Assembly: GCF_006658505.1 (NCBI RefSeq)
Contig: NZ_VFUZ01000039.1
Span: 1 to 42,261 of the forward strand
DNA length: 42,261 nt
Source of the DNA: Mesorhizobium sp. B2-4-15
GTDB taxonomy: Bacteria > Pseudomonadota > Alphaproteobacteria > Rhizobiales > Rhizobiaceae
Direction of reading: 5' to 3'
Shown here: positions 17,674-25,349 of the stretch, piece by piece
Numbering within the stretch: the first letter of the stretch is position 1
Layout: the number at the start of each line of letters is the position of its first letter
Position numbers and translations under genes: made by a program
Notes under the pieces: model-generated
What the model saw: the letters and a program-made list of their open reading frames with translations, nothing else
The model's database searches: none
What the model was told of the DNA's origin: nothing

Positions 17674-18049
17674 GAGTCGCGAAATACCGCCGGGTCTGCC
17701 GCGCACAACGTCTCGTCCACACGTTGTCGGAACCCTCATGCTTGGCGGGCTGATCTATGTCAATGCATTGAAGCCCGGCCACTCCCCCGATCTTCGGCGC
17801 ATGGCTCTCCGTCTCCGATCTGTGCACCGGCGCGATTTCGGGTGGCTGCACCAAGCAGGGACTACTCGCCTCCGCATGCTTTTCAGATTTCATCCGTGCC
17901 CACGACTGTTGGGTTGTGGGCGATCAAGACTATGTGTCTCTTCGCCTCGTGAACTTCCAACTGCGATGAGCGGCGAAGAATCGCAGCCCGATCTCGGCGG
18001 CATCGATCCAGTGCGGTCTTTTGACATTGGCCGGATGGTCTTCACGGGT
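17674..18049. other. Region without a recognisable gene
   Basis: From the end of the TPR gene to the IS256 end. Short frames exist on both strands (for example one containing HDCWVVGDQDYVSLRLVNFQ), but no start, ribosome binding site or known motif supports them. Confidence 0.35.
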
Positions 18050-18050
18050 C

Positions 18051-18499
18051 GCGTCCCCACAGGTGGTGTAGCTCGGCGATAGGGCAGCCGTTCGCGAGCG
18101 CGCCCTCAACAGCGCCGTAGCGAGCGAGCGGCTTTGCGGCGGTCATCGATGTTCCCCGGTAGGGTCTGGTTGTCGACACCAACCCCTTTGTGGAAGGACC
18201 ACCGATGACCGACGACATGATGAACCTGCGCGCTCTCGTGGAGAAGACCCGGACGCCGATCTGCTGCGCGAGATGATCGGCTTTGCCGCCGAGCGGCTGA
18301 TGGAGATGGAGGTGGGGGCTGCCACCGGCGCCGCCTATGGCGAGAAGAGCCCGCTTCGGCTGGCCCAGCGCAACGGCTACCGGGCCAGGGATTGGGAGAC
18401 GCGCGCCGGCACGGTCGAGCTGCGCATACCCAAGCTCAGGAAGGGCTCCTACTTCCCTGGCTTCCTGGAGCCGCGCCGGATGGCTGAGAAGGCGCTGAC
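18051..18499 (+). mobile_element. IS256-family element, left end and transposase N-terminal part
   Basis: The outer sequence at 18051-18073 (GCGTCCCCACAGGTGGTGTA...) resembles the end at 27265-27286 read inward, as expected for terminal inverted repeats. The transposase starts at the ATG at 18205 (MTDDMMNLRALVEKT), has a frameshift near 18250, then continues DADLLREMIGFAAERLMEME through RIPKLRKGSYFPGFLEPRRM to AEKALT at 18499, where it stops abruptly. About a quarter of the usual transposase is present, so it is inactive. Confidence 0.8.
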
Positions 18500-18556
18500 G
18501 CGTGGACCGAGCCCGTCGAGATGCCCTTGGATGTAGGCCTCCTGGACGACGGCGCG
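18500..18556 (-). mobile_element. Inverted IS256 transposase piece
   Basis: On the minus strand this stretch reads AVVQEAYIQG and, with one extra G, the equivalent of ISTRSVD. These are the residues that normally follow AEKALT in IS256 transposases, where the plus-strand fragment ends at 18499. So the next part of the gene is present but flipped, fused to the IS91 fragment. This looks like a small inversion or template switch. Confidence 0.65.
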
Positions 18557-18898
18557 CACCGGCAGGAGGAAGGCAGGACGCGACGATATCCAGCGTGATC
18601 CGTCCGACCCGATGCCGCCGCCCGGCACGATCATGTGGGCATGCGGATGGTGCGTCAGCGCCGAACCCCAGGTGGGGAGCACGGCTGTGATGCCGATGCG
18701 CGCGCAAAGGTGTTTTGGATCCGCCGCGATCGTCAGCATCGTCTCCGACGCGGCGCGGAATAGCAGGTCGTAGATCATCGCCCTACTGTAGAAGGCGATG
18801 CCGGCGACCTCGGCGGGCAGCGTGAAGAAGACGTGGAAGTATCCGACGGGTAATAGGTCGGCTTCGGGCTCGGCAAGCCAAGTGCGCGCGGCCGCGCC
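18557..18898 (-). mobile_element. IS91-family transposase N-terminal/middle fragment
   Basis: The minus strand from 18898 reads GAAARTWLAEPEADLLPVGY, FHVFFTLPAEVAGIA, then ADPKHLCARIGITAVLPTWG and SALTHHPHAHMIVPGGG: the central part of an IS91-type Y2 transposase. The zinc-finger start is missing, and it ends at RPAFLLPV, where the inverted IS256 piece begins. The matching C-terminal part lies at 20547-20888 on the opposite strand. Confidence 0.8.
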
Positions 18899-19005
18899 CC
18901 GCACTCTCACTCTAGGGGGCGTTGCGGGGTCTCCCCGCAGAAGGGGTCGGCCGAGACCGTGGCTCGGCCGCAGGGGAAGGCTTTCCCCAATTCAGGCGGT
19001 TTCTC

Positions 19006-19122
19006 GCTCATATAGACATGAGCAATCTCGATAATTGTGCTCATATAGGAGTGAGCGGAGCCAATTATTTTGCTCACATATATGTGTTAAAGATTGCCTG
19101 AAATGGACACATATATATGAGT
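19006..19122. promoter_or_regulatory. Array of four phased operator-like palindromes
   Basis: Four AT-centred palindromes precede the HTH gene: GCTCATATAGACATGAGC (19006-19023), GCTCATATAGGAGTGAGC (19039-19056), GCTCACATATATGTGTTA (19072-19089) and ACACATATATATGAGT (19107-19122). Their centres are 33, 33 and 34 bp apart, about three helical turns, so they lie on one face of the DNA. The last overlaps the start codon at 19117. The obvious candidate to bind them is the HTH protein encoded directly downstream, as an autorepressor (inference). Confidence 0.75.
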
Positions 19123-19581
19123 GACGAGCAAGCCAGACTGGCCAGAAAGAACCTCGATAGACGGCTTTCTCCCCTGAGAGCCGCCCCTATCGTGACGCCC
19201 TCGCGTGGCTGGACGAAAGCCATTCGGGAGGCCCTAGGCATGACTACGCGCCAGCTCGCCGAGCGCATGGGCGTGGCCCCCTCTCGCGTGACGACGATCG
19301 AGAAGGCGGAAGCCCTGGGCGCGATCACCCTCAAGACCTTACGCGAGACAGCCGAAGCGCTCGACTGTCAGTTCGTCTATGCCTTTGTACCGACCAAGGC
19401 CCTCGACGACATTCTCCACGATCAGGCCGAGCGCAAGGTGAGGAACGAACTCGCGCATCTCAATCACACGATGCGTCTCGAAAATCAGGCGGTGAACGCG
19501 GAAGACCTTGAAGGGCAAAAGCGTCGCATCGTGGCGGACTACCTCTCGCACTTTTCGCGGAAGCTGTGGGACAAAGAATGA
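19117..19581 (+). CDS. Mobile mystery protein A (HTH, probable antitoxin/regulator)
   Basis: A 154-residue protein with the features of the mobile mystery protein A family: a basic N-terminus (ARLARKNLDRRLSPLR), the conserved GWTKAIREALGMTTRQLAER, then MGVAPSRVTTIEKAEALGAI as a helix-turn-helix, LKTLRETAEALDCQFVYAFV and a C-terminal helical tail with HTMRLENQAVN. The start at 19117 has no good ribosome binding site and is covered by the fourth palindrome, which suggests tight autoregulation. It overlaps the Fic gene by four bases (ATGA). By analogy with toxin-antitoxin pairs it may control or neutralise the Fic partner; that is not established for this family. Confidence 0.85.
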   Translation: MSDEQARLARKNLDRRLSPLRAAPIVTPSRGWTKAIREALGMTTRQLAERMGVAPSRVTTIEKAEALGAITLKTLRETAEALDCQFVYAFVPTKALDDILHDQAERKVRNELAHLNHTMRLENQAVNAEDLEGQKRRIVADYLSHFSRKLWDKE

Positions 19582-20168
19582 GCGATCCGCTTTTTGAGGG
19601 TGATGACGACGGGAACACACCGCTCGAAGCCGAGGAGCGCGAACAGCTCATTCCTTCCTACATCACGACGCGCGACGAGTTGAACGAGGCGGAACTTGCC
19701 AATATCGCCGACGCCGTTCGTTGGGTCGAGCGGCGAAAGCGCAAGGTGCTCGACCAAGGGTTCCTGAACGAGCTGCACAAACAGATGTATGGCGATGTGT
19801 GGAAGTGGGCGGGCACGTATCGCACGACGGCGCGCAACATCGACATCGACGCCTATCGCATCCCCGTCGAATATTATCAGGCGATCGACGATGCGAAATA
19901 TTGGACCGAGCGCTCGACGTTTCCGCCGGATGAAATCGCGATCCGTTTCAGCCACCGGGTTGTTGCGATCCATCCCTATCCCAACGGGAATGGCCGCTTC
20001 TCGCGCATGATCGGCGACCTGCTTGCGATCGAACTCGGCCAGCCGCGGTTCACCTGGGGCCAGATCAATCTCGTTGATCCGTCGGCAACCCGAAAAGAGT
20101 ATATTGCGGCACTCAAGGCCGCCGACGCGGGCGACTACGGCCCCTTGCTCGCGTTCGCCCGCTCGTAA
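19578..20168 (+). CDS. Mobile mystery protein B (Fic-domain protein)
   Basis: A 196-residue Fic-domain protein, start at the ATG at 19578 overlapping the previous stop as ATGA. The Fic core is at residues 132-143, HPYPNGNGRFSR. The catalytic histidine and the GNGR anion loop are present, but Asn136 stands where the canonical motif HxFx(D/E)GNGR has an acidic metal ligand; as far as I recall this is usual in the mobile mystery B group. The upstream WKWAGTYRTTARNI segment is also typical. Fic enzymes transfer AMP or other phosphate-containing groups to proteins; the target here is unknown. Pairing with the HTH gene and transport on mobile DNA suggest an addiction or defence role. Confidence 0.87.
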   Translation: MSDPLFEGDDDGNTPLEAEEREQLIPSYITTRDELNEAELANIADAVRWVERRKRKVLDQGFLNELHKQMYGDVWKWAGTYRTTARNIDIDAYRIPVEYYQAIDDAKYWTERSTFPPDEIAIRFSHRVVAIHPYPNGNGRFSRMIGDLLAIELGQPRFTWGQINLVDPSATRKEYIAALKAADAGDYGPLLAFARS

Positions 20169-20546
20169 CGCTCTCGCCGCCGATCCCGCGAGCCTATCTC
20201 CCTCATGTTGCCAGTCGGCGATGAGGGTGATGCCATCGCCGAACTCGACAAAGCCTTCCGATCCGACGGCTCCGTCCTGCTCAACCGTAACCCGGCCGTT
20301 GGGAAACGCGTGGCTGTGCGGGAAAAGGAAGCGCATCTTCCTACACCGCCGACTTGCGTGGCTCGGGCTCCTTAGCATTCGGAAGTATGTGGCGCGGATA
20401 CGGGCGGCGACCGGATGTGAGGTTGATCAGGCCCAGATACCGGGCCGCGTCATGCAACCGGGCTCAGACCGTGGATGCCGTCCTCCGAATTAGGAACGTA
20501 TAATGTCGCCATGAAGCCCGACTTGACGTGATGACCCTCATGTGAG
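20169..20546. other. Gap between Fic gene and IS91 fragment
   Basis: A short minus-strand stretch near 20330-20190 reads protein-like (MRFLFPHSHAFPNGRVTVEQ and following), but it runs on antisense through the Fic gene and has no family I recognise. Otherwise nothing visible. Confidence 0.3.
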
Positions 20547-20888
20547 GACTATCGTCGCGAAGGCGCCGACCGGCAGCAGCTCATGACGCTCGCGACCGAC
20601 GAGTTCATCCGCCGCTTCCTGCTCCACGTGTTGCCAAAGGGGTTCCACCGCATCCGGCACTGCGGACTGCTTGCCGGCTCTGCTCGCAAGGCCAGCGTCG
20701 CGCTTGCTCGTGAACTCCTGAACGTCGCCGTACCGTCCGACGATGACACCACGGACGAACCGGACAACTTCCGCCCGCCATGCCCCTGCTGTGGCGGCCG
20801 CATGATCGTCATCGAGGTGTTCGAACGATGGAGGCAGCCGCGCGGACCGCCACACGGTTCCCGGTCGACCGGGAGCAGCACGCCATGA
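20547..20888 (+). mobile_element. IS91-family transposase C-terminal fragment
   Basis: From 20547 the plus strand reads DYRREGADRQQLMTLATDEF, IRRFLLHVLPKGFHRIRHCG and ends with PPCPCCGGRMIVIEVFERWR, the standard end of IS91-type transposases (C-x2-C zinc motif). The N-terminal and catalytic parts are absent here; the corresponding piece lies at 18557-18898 on the other strand, with the HTH-Fic module between them. Confidence 0.8.
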
Positions 20889-21273
20889 CCCGCCATGGAA
20901 TGGTTCAGCCTTCAGCTGCGGGCACTCAGCCGCCGGCAACGGATCGACATACGTCTATGGTAATGATCGACTCCGACAGAGCCGCGCCCAGCCGCCCACC
21001 GTTCCGGCAACACCGCACGGAGGCGCAACGAAGCGGTCTGTCCGCACTCACCCCAGAGCTCCCCGACGGCGGTCGCGCCATCGCCGACATCTGCCGAAAT
21101 CCGAAATCCCCATAGCCATCGTCTGTGGCCCGCGGGTTCCTTCCTCGGGGACTATCGTACGCCTGCCGGCGCCCGAAACTCTTCACGAAAGCTGACTGTC
21201 TCCTTTCGTGGGGTAACCGTGACGACATGCCTGTGGTAAATTGGGCATTCGGTGCCAATTGTGCGTTCGCTAT
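20889..21273. other. IS91 tail and unassigned sequence
   Basis: Probably the non-coding 3' part of the IS91 element followed by spacer up to the convergent lyase-like gene. No gene, RNA or clear terminator recognised. Confidence 0.35.
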
Positions 21274-22083
21274 TTACCGCTTGACCCCTTTCTTTGCCGA
21301 AAGGTTGCGCATCTTGATGGTGATACCCTCTGGCTGGATCGCAGTGAACTGCGACGTGAGCCCGTACTTCGCCCATTCGGGCCCGAAGCCCGCCATCACC
21401 GGACCTACACAAAAGGTAAACCGCTTCGGATTCTTCGCGACACCCGGCTCGCACTGATTGGTGATGTAGCAATGCGGTGCCTGGTTGGTTGGAACGTTGT
21501 CGGCAGAATAGATCAACTTGTCGTCGCAGGTGACTCTGATCCAGCCCGTCCTGTCGGCCGCCCATCGTACCTTCATGGAAAAGGCCACCCAGGAACCGAA
21601 ACGCGCGGGCGACTGGCACTCGTTGCCGAGGAAGGTAACACCGTTGGTTGCGTCCACCTTCAGCATATAAAGAAAATTGTGGATGAACGGCCCCTCCCAA
21701 CTGGCGATGCGAAGGCGGCTGTCCAATGCGCCCGGCAGAAAGCCCATCGCGTGGCCGTTGAAAAAGCCGGGGTAGTTGAACGATGGATCGACCCACAGGT
21801 CGAAGCGATAGTCGATGCTCTCGTCTATCTTGCCGTCCGGCCCAATCAATGTGGCGCGTACGTTGCCGTTGTGGCAGTCGTTCTCGCCACGGCCATCGCC
21901 GTAGTCCACGCTGCTGCATTTTCGATCGAATATCTGAAAAGTCGTGACGCCGCCCTTCGTCACCGGTTTCAACGGCCCGTTCAGCCCATTGTTCTTAAAG
22001 CCGGCAGGGAACCTGTCGGCCAGCGCGGAACTTGCGAACAGCGCCACCACCGACATCACAAACAGGAGAATGCACCGTTTCAT
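21274..22083 (-). CDS. Secreted polysaccharide lyase-like protein
   Basis: A 269-residue exported protein with a strong GGGGAGGGG ribosome binding site and a Sec signal peptide (MKRCILLFVMSVVALFASSALA). The mature part has the pattern of concanavalin-like polysaccharide lyases (heparin-lyase-like, Polysacc_lyase family): FGSWVAFSMKVRWAADRTGW, IRVTCDDKLIYSADNVPTNQ, FTFCVGPVMAGFGPEW and GITIKMRNLS. Cysteines are paired as expected for a periplasmic or extracellular protein. I infer glycan binding or cleavage in the envelope or outside the cell; the substrate and activity are not known. It is monocistronic. Confidence 0.65.
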   Translation of the reverse strand: MKRCILLFVMSVVALFASSALADRFPAGFKNNGLNGPLKPVTKGGVTTFQIFDRKCSSVDYGDGRGENDCHNGNVRATLIGPDGKIDESIDYRFDLWVDPSFNYPGFFNGHAMGFLPGALDSRLRIASWEGPFIHNFLYMLKVDATNGVTFLGNECQSPARFGSWVAFSMKVRWAADRTGWIRVTCDDKLIYSADNVPTNQAPHCYITNQCEPGVAKNPKRFTFCVGPVMAGFGPEWAKYGLTSQFTAIQPEGITIKMRNLSAKKGVKR

Positions 22084-22384
22084 GCTCCCCTCCCCCAGAT
22101 CTGACAGGCGAGGCTATCAGCGAGGTGCCGGCCAGGCAATCAAGCGCTAGCCGTCGCTGTCGGACTCCTGGCATGACTGGTTACGCCAGTCGGCCTGATA
22201 TTGGTCGAGACCGTGCATGACAGCCAGTACAACGAGGCGAACTGGTAGGCTGGACAGACAGAAGGCCCTGACTTTACGGGAAACACGTGGGTCGTGTCTC
22301 ACCCGACCGTTTAGGACTCGGGGGTACCTTCCAAGAGGTGATGGCGGCCAAGAAGTCATTCACGGCGCGGCTCCTGCCGACAAG
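22084..22384. other. Intergenic region
   Basis: About 300 bp upstream of the lyase-like gene and downstream of the secreted protein gene. No recognisable gene or RNA. Confidence 0.4.
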
Positions 22385-23170
22385 CTACTGCTGTTTCGTC
22401 GCAAGATGATGCACAAAGGCCAGCGCTTGGCGTTTGCATCCGCTACTCACCATCCACCCGAGAACGTTCAGCGGATTTTCGAGAACGGCGTTCTCCGGAA
22501 ACACCTTGATTTCGATCAACGCTGATGTCTTGTTGGTCTCGACGATAAGAGATTTTACCTGGGCAGGAACACGGTCCGGAAGAGAGTAAGTGGGCTTGCC
22601 GGCGCTCCAGACCAAGCCGGTCAACGACAGTCCGCCGCCGAAGCGAACCGAGAACACTGCGCTCTCGCCGATCCCGCGGCGCGCAAGAACCACCTCGCCA
22701 TTGCGGATACAACCGGGAGCGGATTCTTCGATGGAAATCGCCCAGGGATCGTCAAGTCCACTTGGTTTGGATTGATCGGCGGTAGTGCGTGCGCTTCCGA
22801 TGGACTCGTTTCTCTGGCGCTCGTTCGTCAATAGGCTCGCTATCAGCGCAAGATTTGAGGGTCCAGCCTGCCCGTCGCTGGCCCGCTGCGGATTGTTGGA
22901 CGTCAAGGCATCCTCGGTGACTACGAAGGCTGCAGGCCCTGAAATGGGATTCACGCTGCCGTCCTCGCCGAGCAATGTGACGACCGTACCGGCCGGCACG
23001 TTGATAACGTCGCTTGGCGCAAAGATCTTGCCCGGTGGCAGTTCATTCACAACCGGCTCGGTCGACAGGACCACGTATTGGCTGCCGGCCGCCGCGCGTT
23101 GCGCCGTCACAACAACGGCTGCGGCAAGGGTCAGGGCGGCGATGCACGAGATCGGATGCATGAGGCTCAT
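22385..23170 (-). CDS. Secreted protein of unknown function, operon with CHASE2 cyclase
   Basis: A 261-residue protein with a signal peptide (residues 1-28, IAALTLAAAVVVTAQRAAAG). The first mature part, VNELPPGKIFAPSDVINVPA, GTVVTLLGEDGSVNPISGPA, suggests a beta-rich domain of the FecR-like sort, but I cannot assign a family. The remainder contains two cysteines and a VRFGGGLSLTGLVW segment. The start lies six bases after the stop of the cyclase gene, so both are one operon. It could be a periplasmic partner of the CHASE2 sensor domain (inference). Confidence 0.65.
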   Translation of the reverse strand: MSLMHPISCIAALTLAAAVVVTAQRAAAGSQYVVLSTEPVVNELPPGKIFAPSDVINVPAGTVVTLLGEDGSVNPISGPAAFVVTEDALTSNNPQRASDGQAGPSNLALIASLLTNERQRNESIGSARTTADQSKPSGLDDPWAISIEESAPGCIRNGEVVLARRGIGESAVFSVRFGGGLSLTGLVWSAGKPTYSLPDRVPAQVKSLIVETNKTSALIEIKVFPENAVLENPLNVLGWMVSSGCKRQALAFVHHLATKQQ

Positions 23171-23176
23171 GATGCC

Positions 23177-25120
23177 CTATTTGTCGGGAAGATGAATGTC
23201 TGCCCGGAAGTGTCCGCTTGCAAGACGGCTATGGTGAAAGGCGATCAGGGCGTCTTGCGGATAGTTTGTGACCAACAGCTCAAAGGCCGCTCTCGCGAGC
23301 TTGTCGCGGGCGGCGAGCAGGGCGTACGCCTTTCCATATTCCTCGCAAAGCATCGTATTTTCTGACGTACGGCTCATCGCCTCGAAAGTCTCGATGCCTT
23401 GGCTCTTGCCCTTGAGGTGCAGAACTCCTGCAGGGCGCAGCAAGAAGCGCGTTGCTTTCTTCGCGACTTCCAAGCTTATGCAATTTTTCGTGCCGATGTA
23501 CTTGTTTGCGCCCTCCAGTCGGGCCGCGGTGTTTACCGTGTCTCCAATAGCTGTGTAGTTGAAGAACCGATTTCCTCCGAAGTTGCCGACGATTGCCGGC
23601 CCGCCATGAATACCTATGCGGGTGGCGCCGAATGAATGGCCTCGTCCTCTTTCTCTCAGCCGCTGGGCCTGATCCTGCACAGCCAGTGCCAGGGACACCG
23701 CCCGCTCCGCCTGGTCATCTTGCGCTGCCGGAGCTCCGAAGAAGCCGACCACCGCATCGCCGATGACCTTGTCGATCGTCGCGCCATGCCCGATGAACAA
23801 CTCGCAGAGCCCGTCCAGATATTCGTTCAATATGTCTGCCAGCACCTCTGGCGCCAACTTCTCGCTGAGTGCCGTAAATCCCTCGACATCCGTGAATACG
23901 CAGGTGATCTCACGCCTCTCGCCACCAAGATGGAGAGCGTCGGGCTCCTTGACGATCGCTGCAACGACGGCCGGACTGACATATTTCGAGAACGCGCTCT
24001 GAATGAAGCGGCGAGCGTTCTCGTCGCGTCTCCAAGCCAGGAAGCCGGTGAAGGCCGACAGACCGAGCACAAGCAATGCCGGGGCGACCATCGGAAAGAT
24101 GATCGCGAACCTCGCGAAGGCCCACGCCTCACCAATCCACACCAGCAGCAGCGCACCGGCGACCGCAACAGGTTTGATGACCACCGGGATCGGCCGCGAA
24201 ACGATCCACAGGCAGAACAGCCCAGCAAGAAACATTGGCGCGTATCCCACCGCAAGCCAAGGGATCGTTACTCTGTCCCCGGACAAGAGCCCGGCCAACG
24301 CGTGGGCATGGATGGCGACGCCAGGGAGAACACCGGTTTCCGCGCCGCTCAACAAGGCGAACGGTGTTGGATGATGGTCTATTTGCTGCAGGTTCAGGCC
24401 GATAAGAACATATTTTCCCTCGAACCAATTCAGCGGTGCCAGCGGAACGGCCTGTGCCGGATAGGTTGGAAAGTTGAAGGGCAAGCTGTTTGCCGTGCGG
24501 TAGTAGGCCATTTCCTTCGGCCCGCGGTCGCGGCCAATGCCTGTCGATGCTGCAATCGCAGCAGCAAAGCTTGGCGTCCAGCCTCCTTTCGATACTCGAC
24601 CGGGAAAAGCCCCACGGACCACGCCGTCGAGATTGTCGTGCGACAACGCGGCAAGGCCCCGCTTTGCCGACGGGGCGAACGCGTTGAGATAGTCAAACTG
24701 CCTCGGGGTGAGGCCGTCAATGCGCGACGCCGAGGCGATCACGACGGGCACGATGGCGGTTTCGATAACCTTCTCCAGCCGGGCATCCTTTTGCGGCTCT
24801 GTTGGCTGGTCGAACAGCAGGTCGATACCGATGACAAGCGGGTGAGCCGACTCGATCCGGGCCACGATGTCGGCCAGGAACCCGCGGTCCAGTGGTGAGC
24901 GGTATGGAAATTTCGCCAGGGTTTGTTCTGTTATTGCGACCACAACGATGTTGGGTGGAGCGCGAGTGAACGGCGAGATCGAGACCATCATCACATCGCG
25001 CAGAACATTCTCCAAGGGCGGTGAAACGAGAGCAGTCGAGATGCACAGCAGAACCAGATAGGCGAGCGAAGCGGCGATGCCACCTCGCCGGAGGCTGACG
25101 ATCCCTCTAGGTATTCGCAC
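23177..25120 (-). CDS. CHASE2-domain adenylate/guanylate cyclase
   Basis: A 647-residue membrane receptor cyclase. One membrane segment (residues about 14-32) is followed by an extracytoplasmic CHASE2 domain (about 35-285, with VVVVAITEQTLAKFPYRSPL, VIGIDLLFDQPTE and KYVLIGL), three further membrane segments (about 290-365) and a cytoplasmic class III cyclase (about 400-590, with CVFTDVEGFTALSEKL, KVIGDAVVGFFGAP and NYTAIGDTVNTAARLEG). It should make a cyclic nucleotide in response to an external cue. The start is a GTG at 25120. It is co-transcribed with the secreted protein downstream and divergent from the caspase-like gene. Confidence 0.9.
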   Translation of the reverse strand: MRIPRGIVSLRRGGIAASLAYLVLLCISTALVSPPLENVLRDVMMVSISPFTRAPPNIVVVAITEQTLAKFPYRSPLDRGFLADIVARIESAHPLVIGIDLLFDQPTEPQKDARLEKVIETAIVPVVIASASRIDGLTPRQFDYLNAFAPSAKRGLAALSHDNLDGVVRGAFPGRVSKGGWTPSFAAAIAASTGIGRDRGPKEMAYYRTANSLPFNFPTYPAQAVPLAPLNWFEGKYVLIGLNLQQIDHHPTPFALLSGAETGVLPGVAIHAHALAGLLSGDRVTIPWLAVGYAPMFLAGLFCLWIVSRPIPVVIKPVAVAGALLLVWIGEAWAFARFAIIFPMVAPALLVLGLSAFTGFLAWRRDENARRFIQSAFSKYVSPAVVAAIVKEPDALHLGGERREITCVFTDVEGFTALSEKLAPEVLADILNEYLDGLCELFIGHGATIDKVIGDAVVGFFGAPAAQDDQAERAVSLALAVQDQAQRLRERGRGHSFGATRIGIHGGPAIVGNFGGNRFFNYTAIGDTVNTAARLEGANKYIGTKNCISLEVAKKATRFLLRPAGVLHLKGKSQGIETFEAMSRTSENTMLCEEYGKAYALLAARDKLARAAFELLVTNYPQDALIAFHHSRLASGHFRADIHLPDK

Positions 25121-25193
25121 TCCGAAATAGCCCCTAAGACAGTGGAAGCGCTACTTCCCGCCAGCATACCCGTTCGGCCCTGTCAGGCAAATT

Positions 25194-25241
25194 GACACCC
25201 GTTTTGCCTGGGAATGCAGGGGCTGGCGCCAAAACGGTGTC
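25194..25241. promoter_or_regulatory. Inverted repeat in the cyclase/caspase divergent promoter
   Basis: CCGTTTTG at 25199-25206 and CAAAACGG at 25230-25237 are exact reverse complements, and the outer GACA and TGTC extend the symmetry with one unpaired base. It sits between the two divergent genes and could be an operator shared by both or a hairpin; no regulator is obvious. Confidence 0.35.
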
Positions 25242-25349
25242 CGCCGAAAGCCACCTCCCTGCGCCGGCCATTCGTCCGCAGCCCGGGGGCAAAGCTCTTT
25301 TCGGTTGCATTAGCCTCTGCTACATTTCCCTGGGGGAGCCGTCTCTGCC

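Noticed and set aside
16009..17739. A 576-residue open frame antisense to the TPR gene
   Set aside because: It is the mirror of the repeated, G/C-third-position TPR codons. It has no ribosome binding site or motif of its own, while the plus strand encodes a signal peptide and ten TPR units.
18042..18707. A 221-residue minus-strand frame over the IS256/IS91 junction
   Set aside because: Arg/His/Pro-rich shadow of transposase codons in other frames.
19006..19122. CRISPR-like array of repeats
   Set aside because: The 33-bp units are palindromic sites with diverged sequence and no unique spacers of constant repeat; there are no cas genes. They fit operators.
23636..24898. A 420-residue frame antisense to the CHASE2 cyclase
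   Set aside because: No start signal and no recognisable motif, whereas the minus strand shows complete CHASE2 and cyclase motifs.
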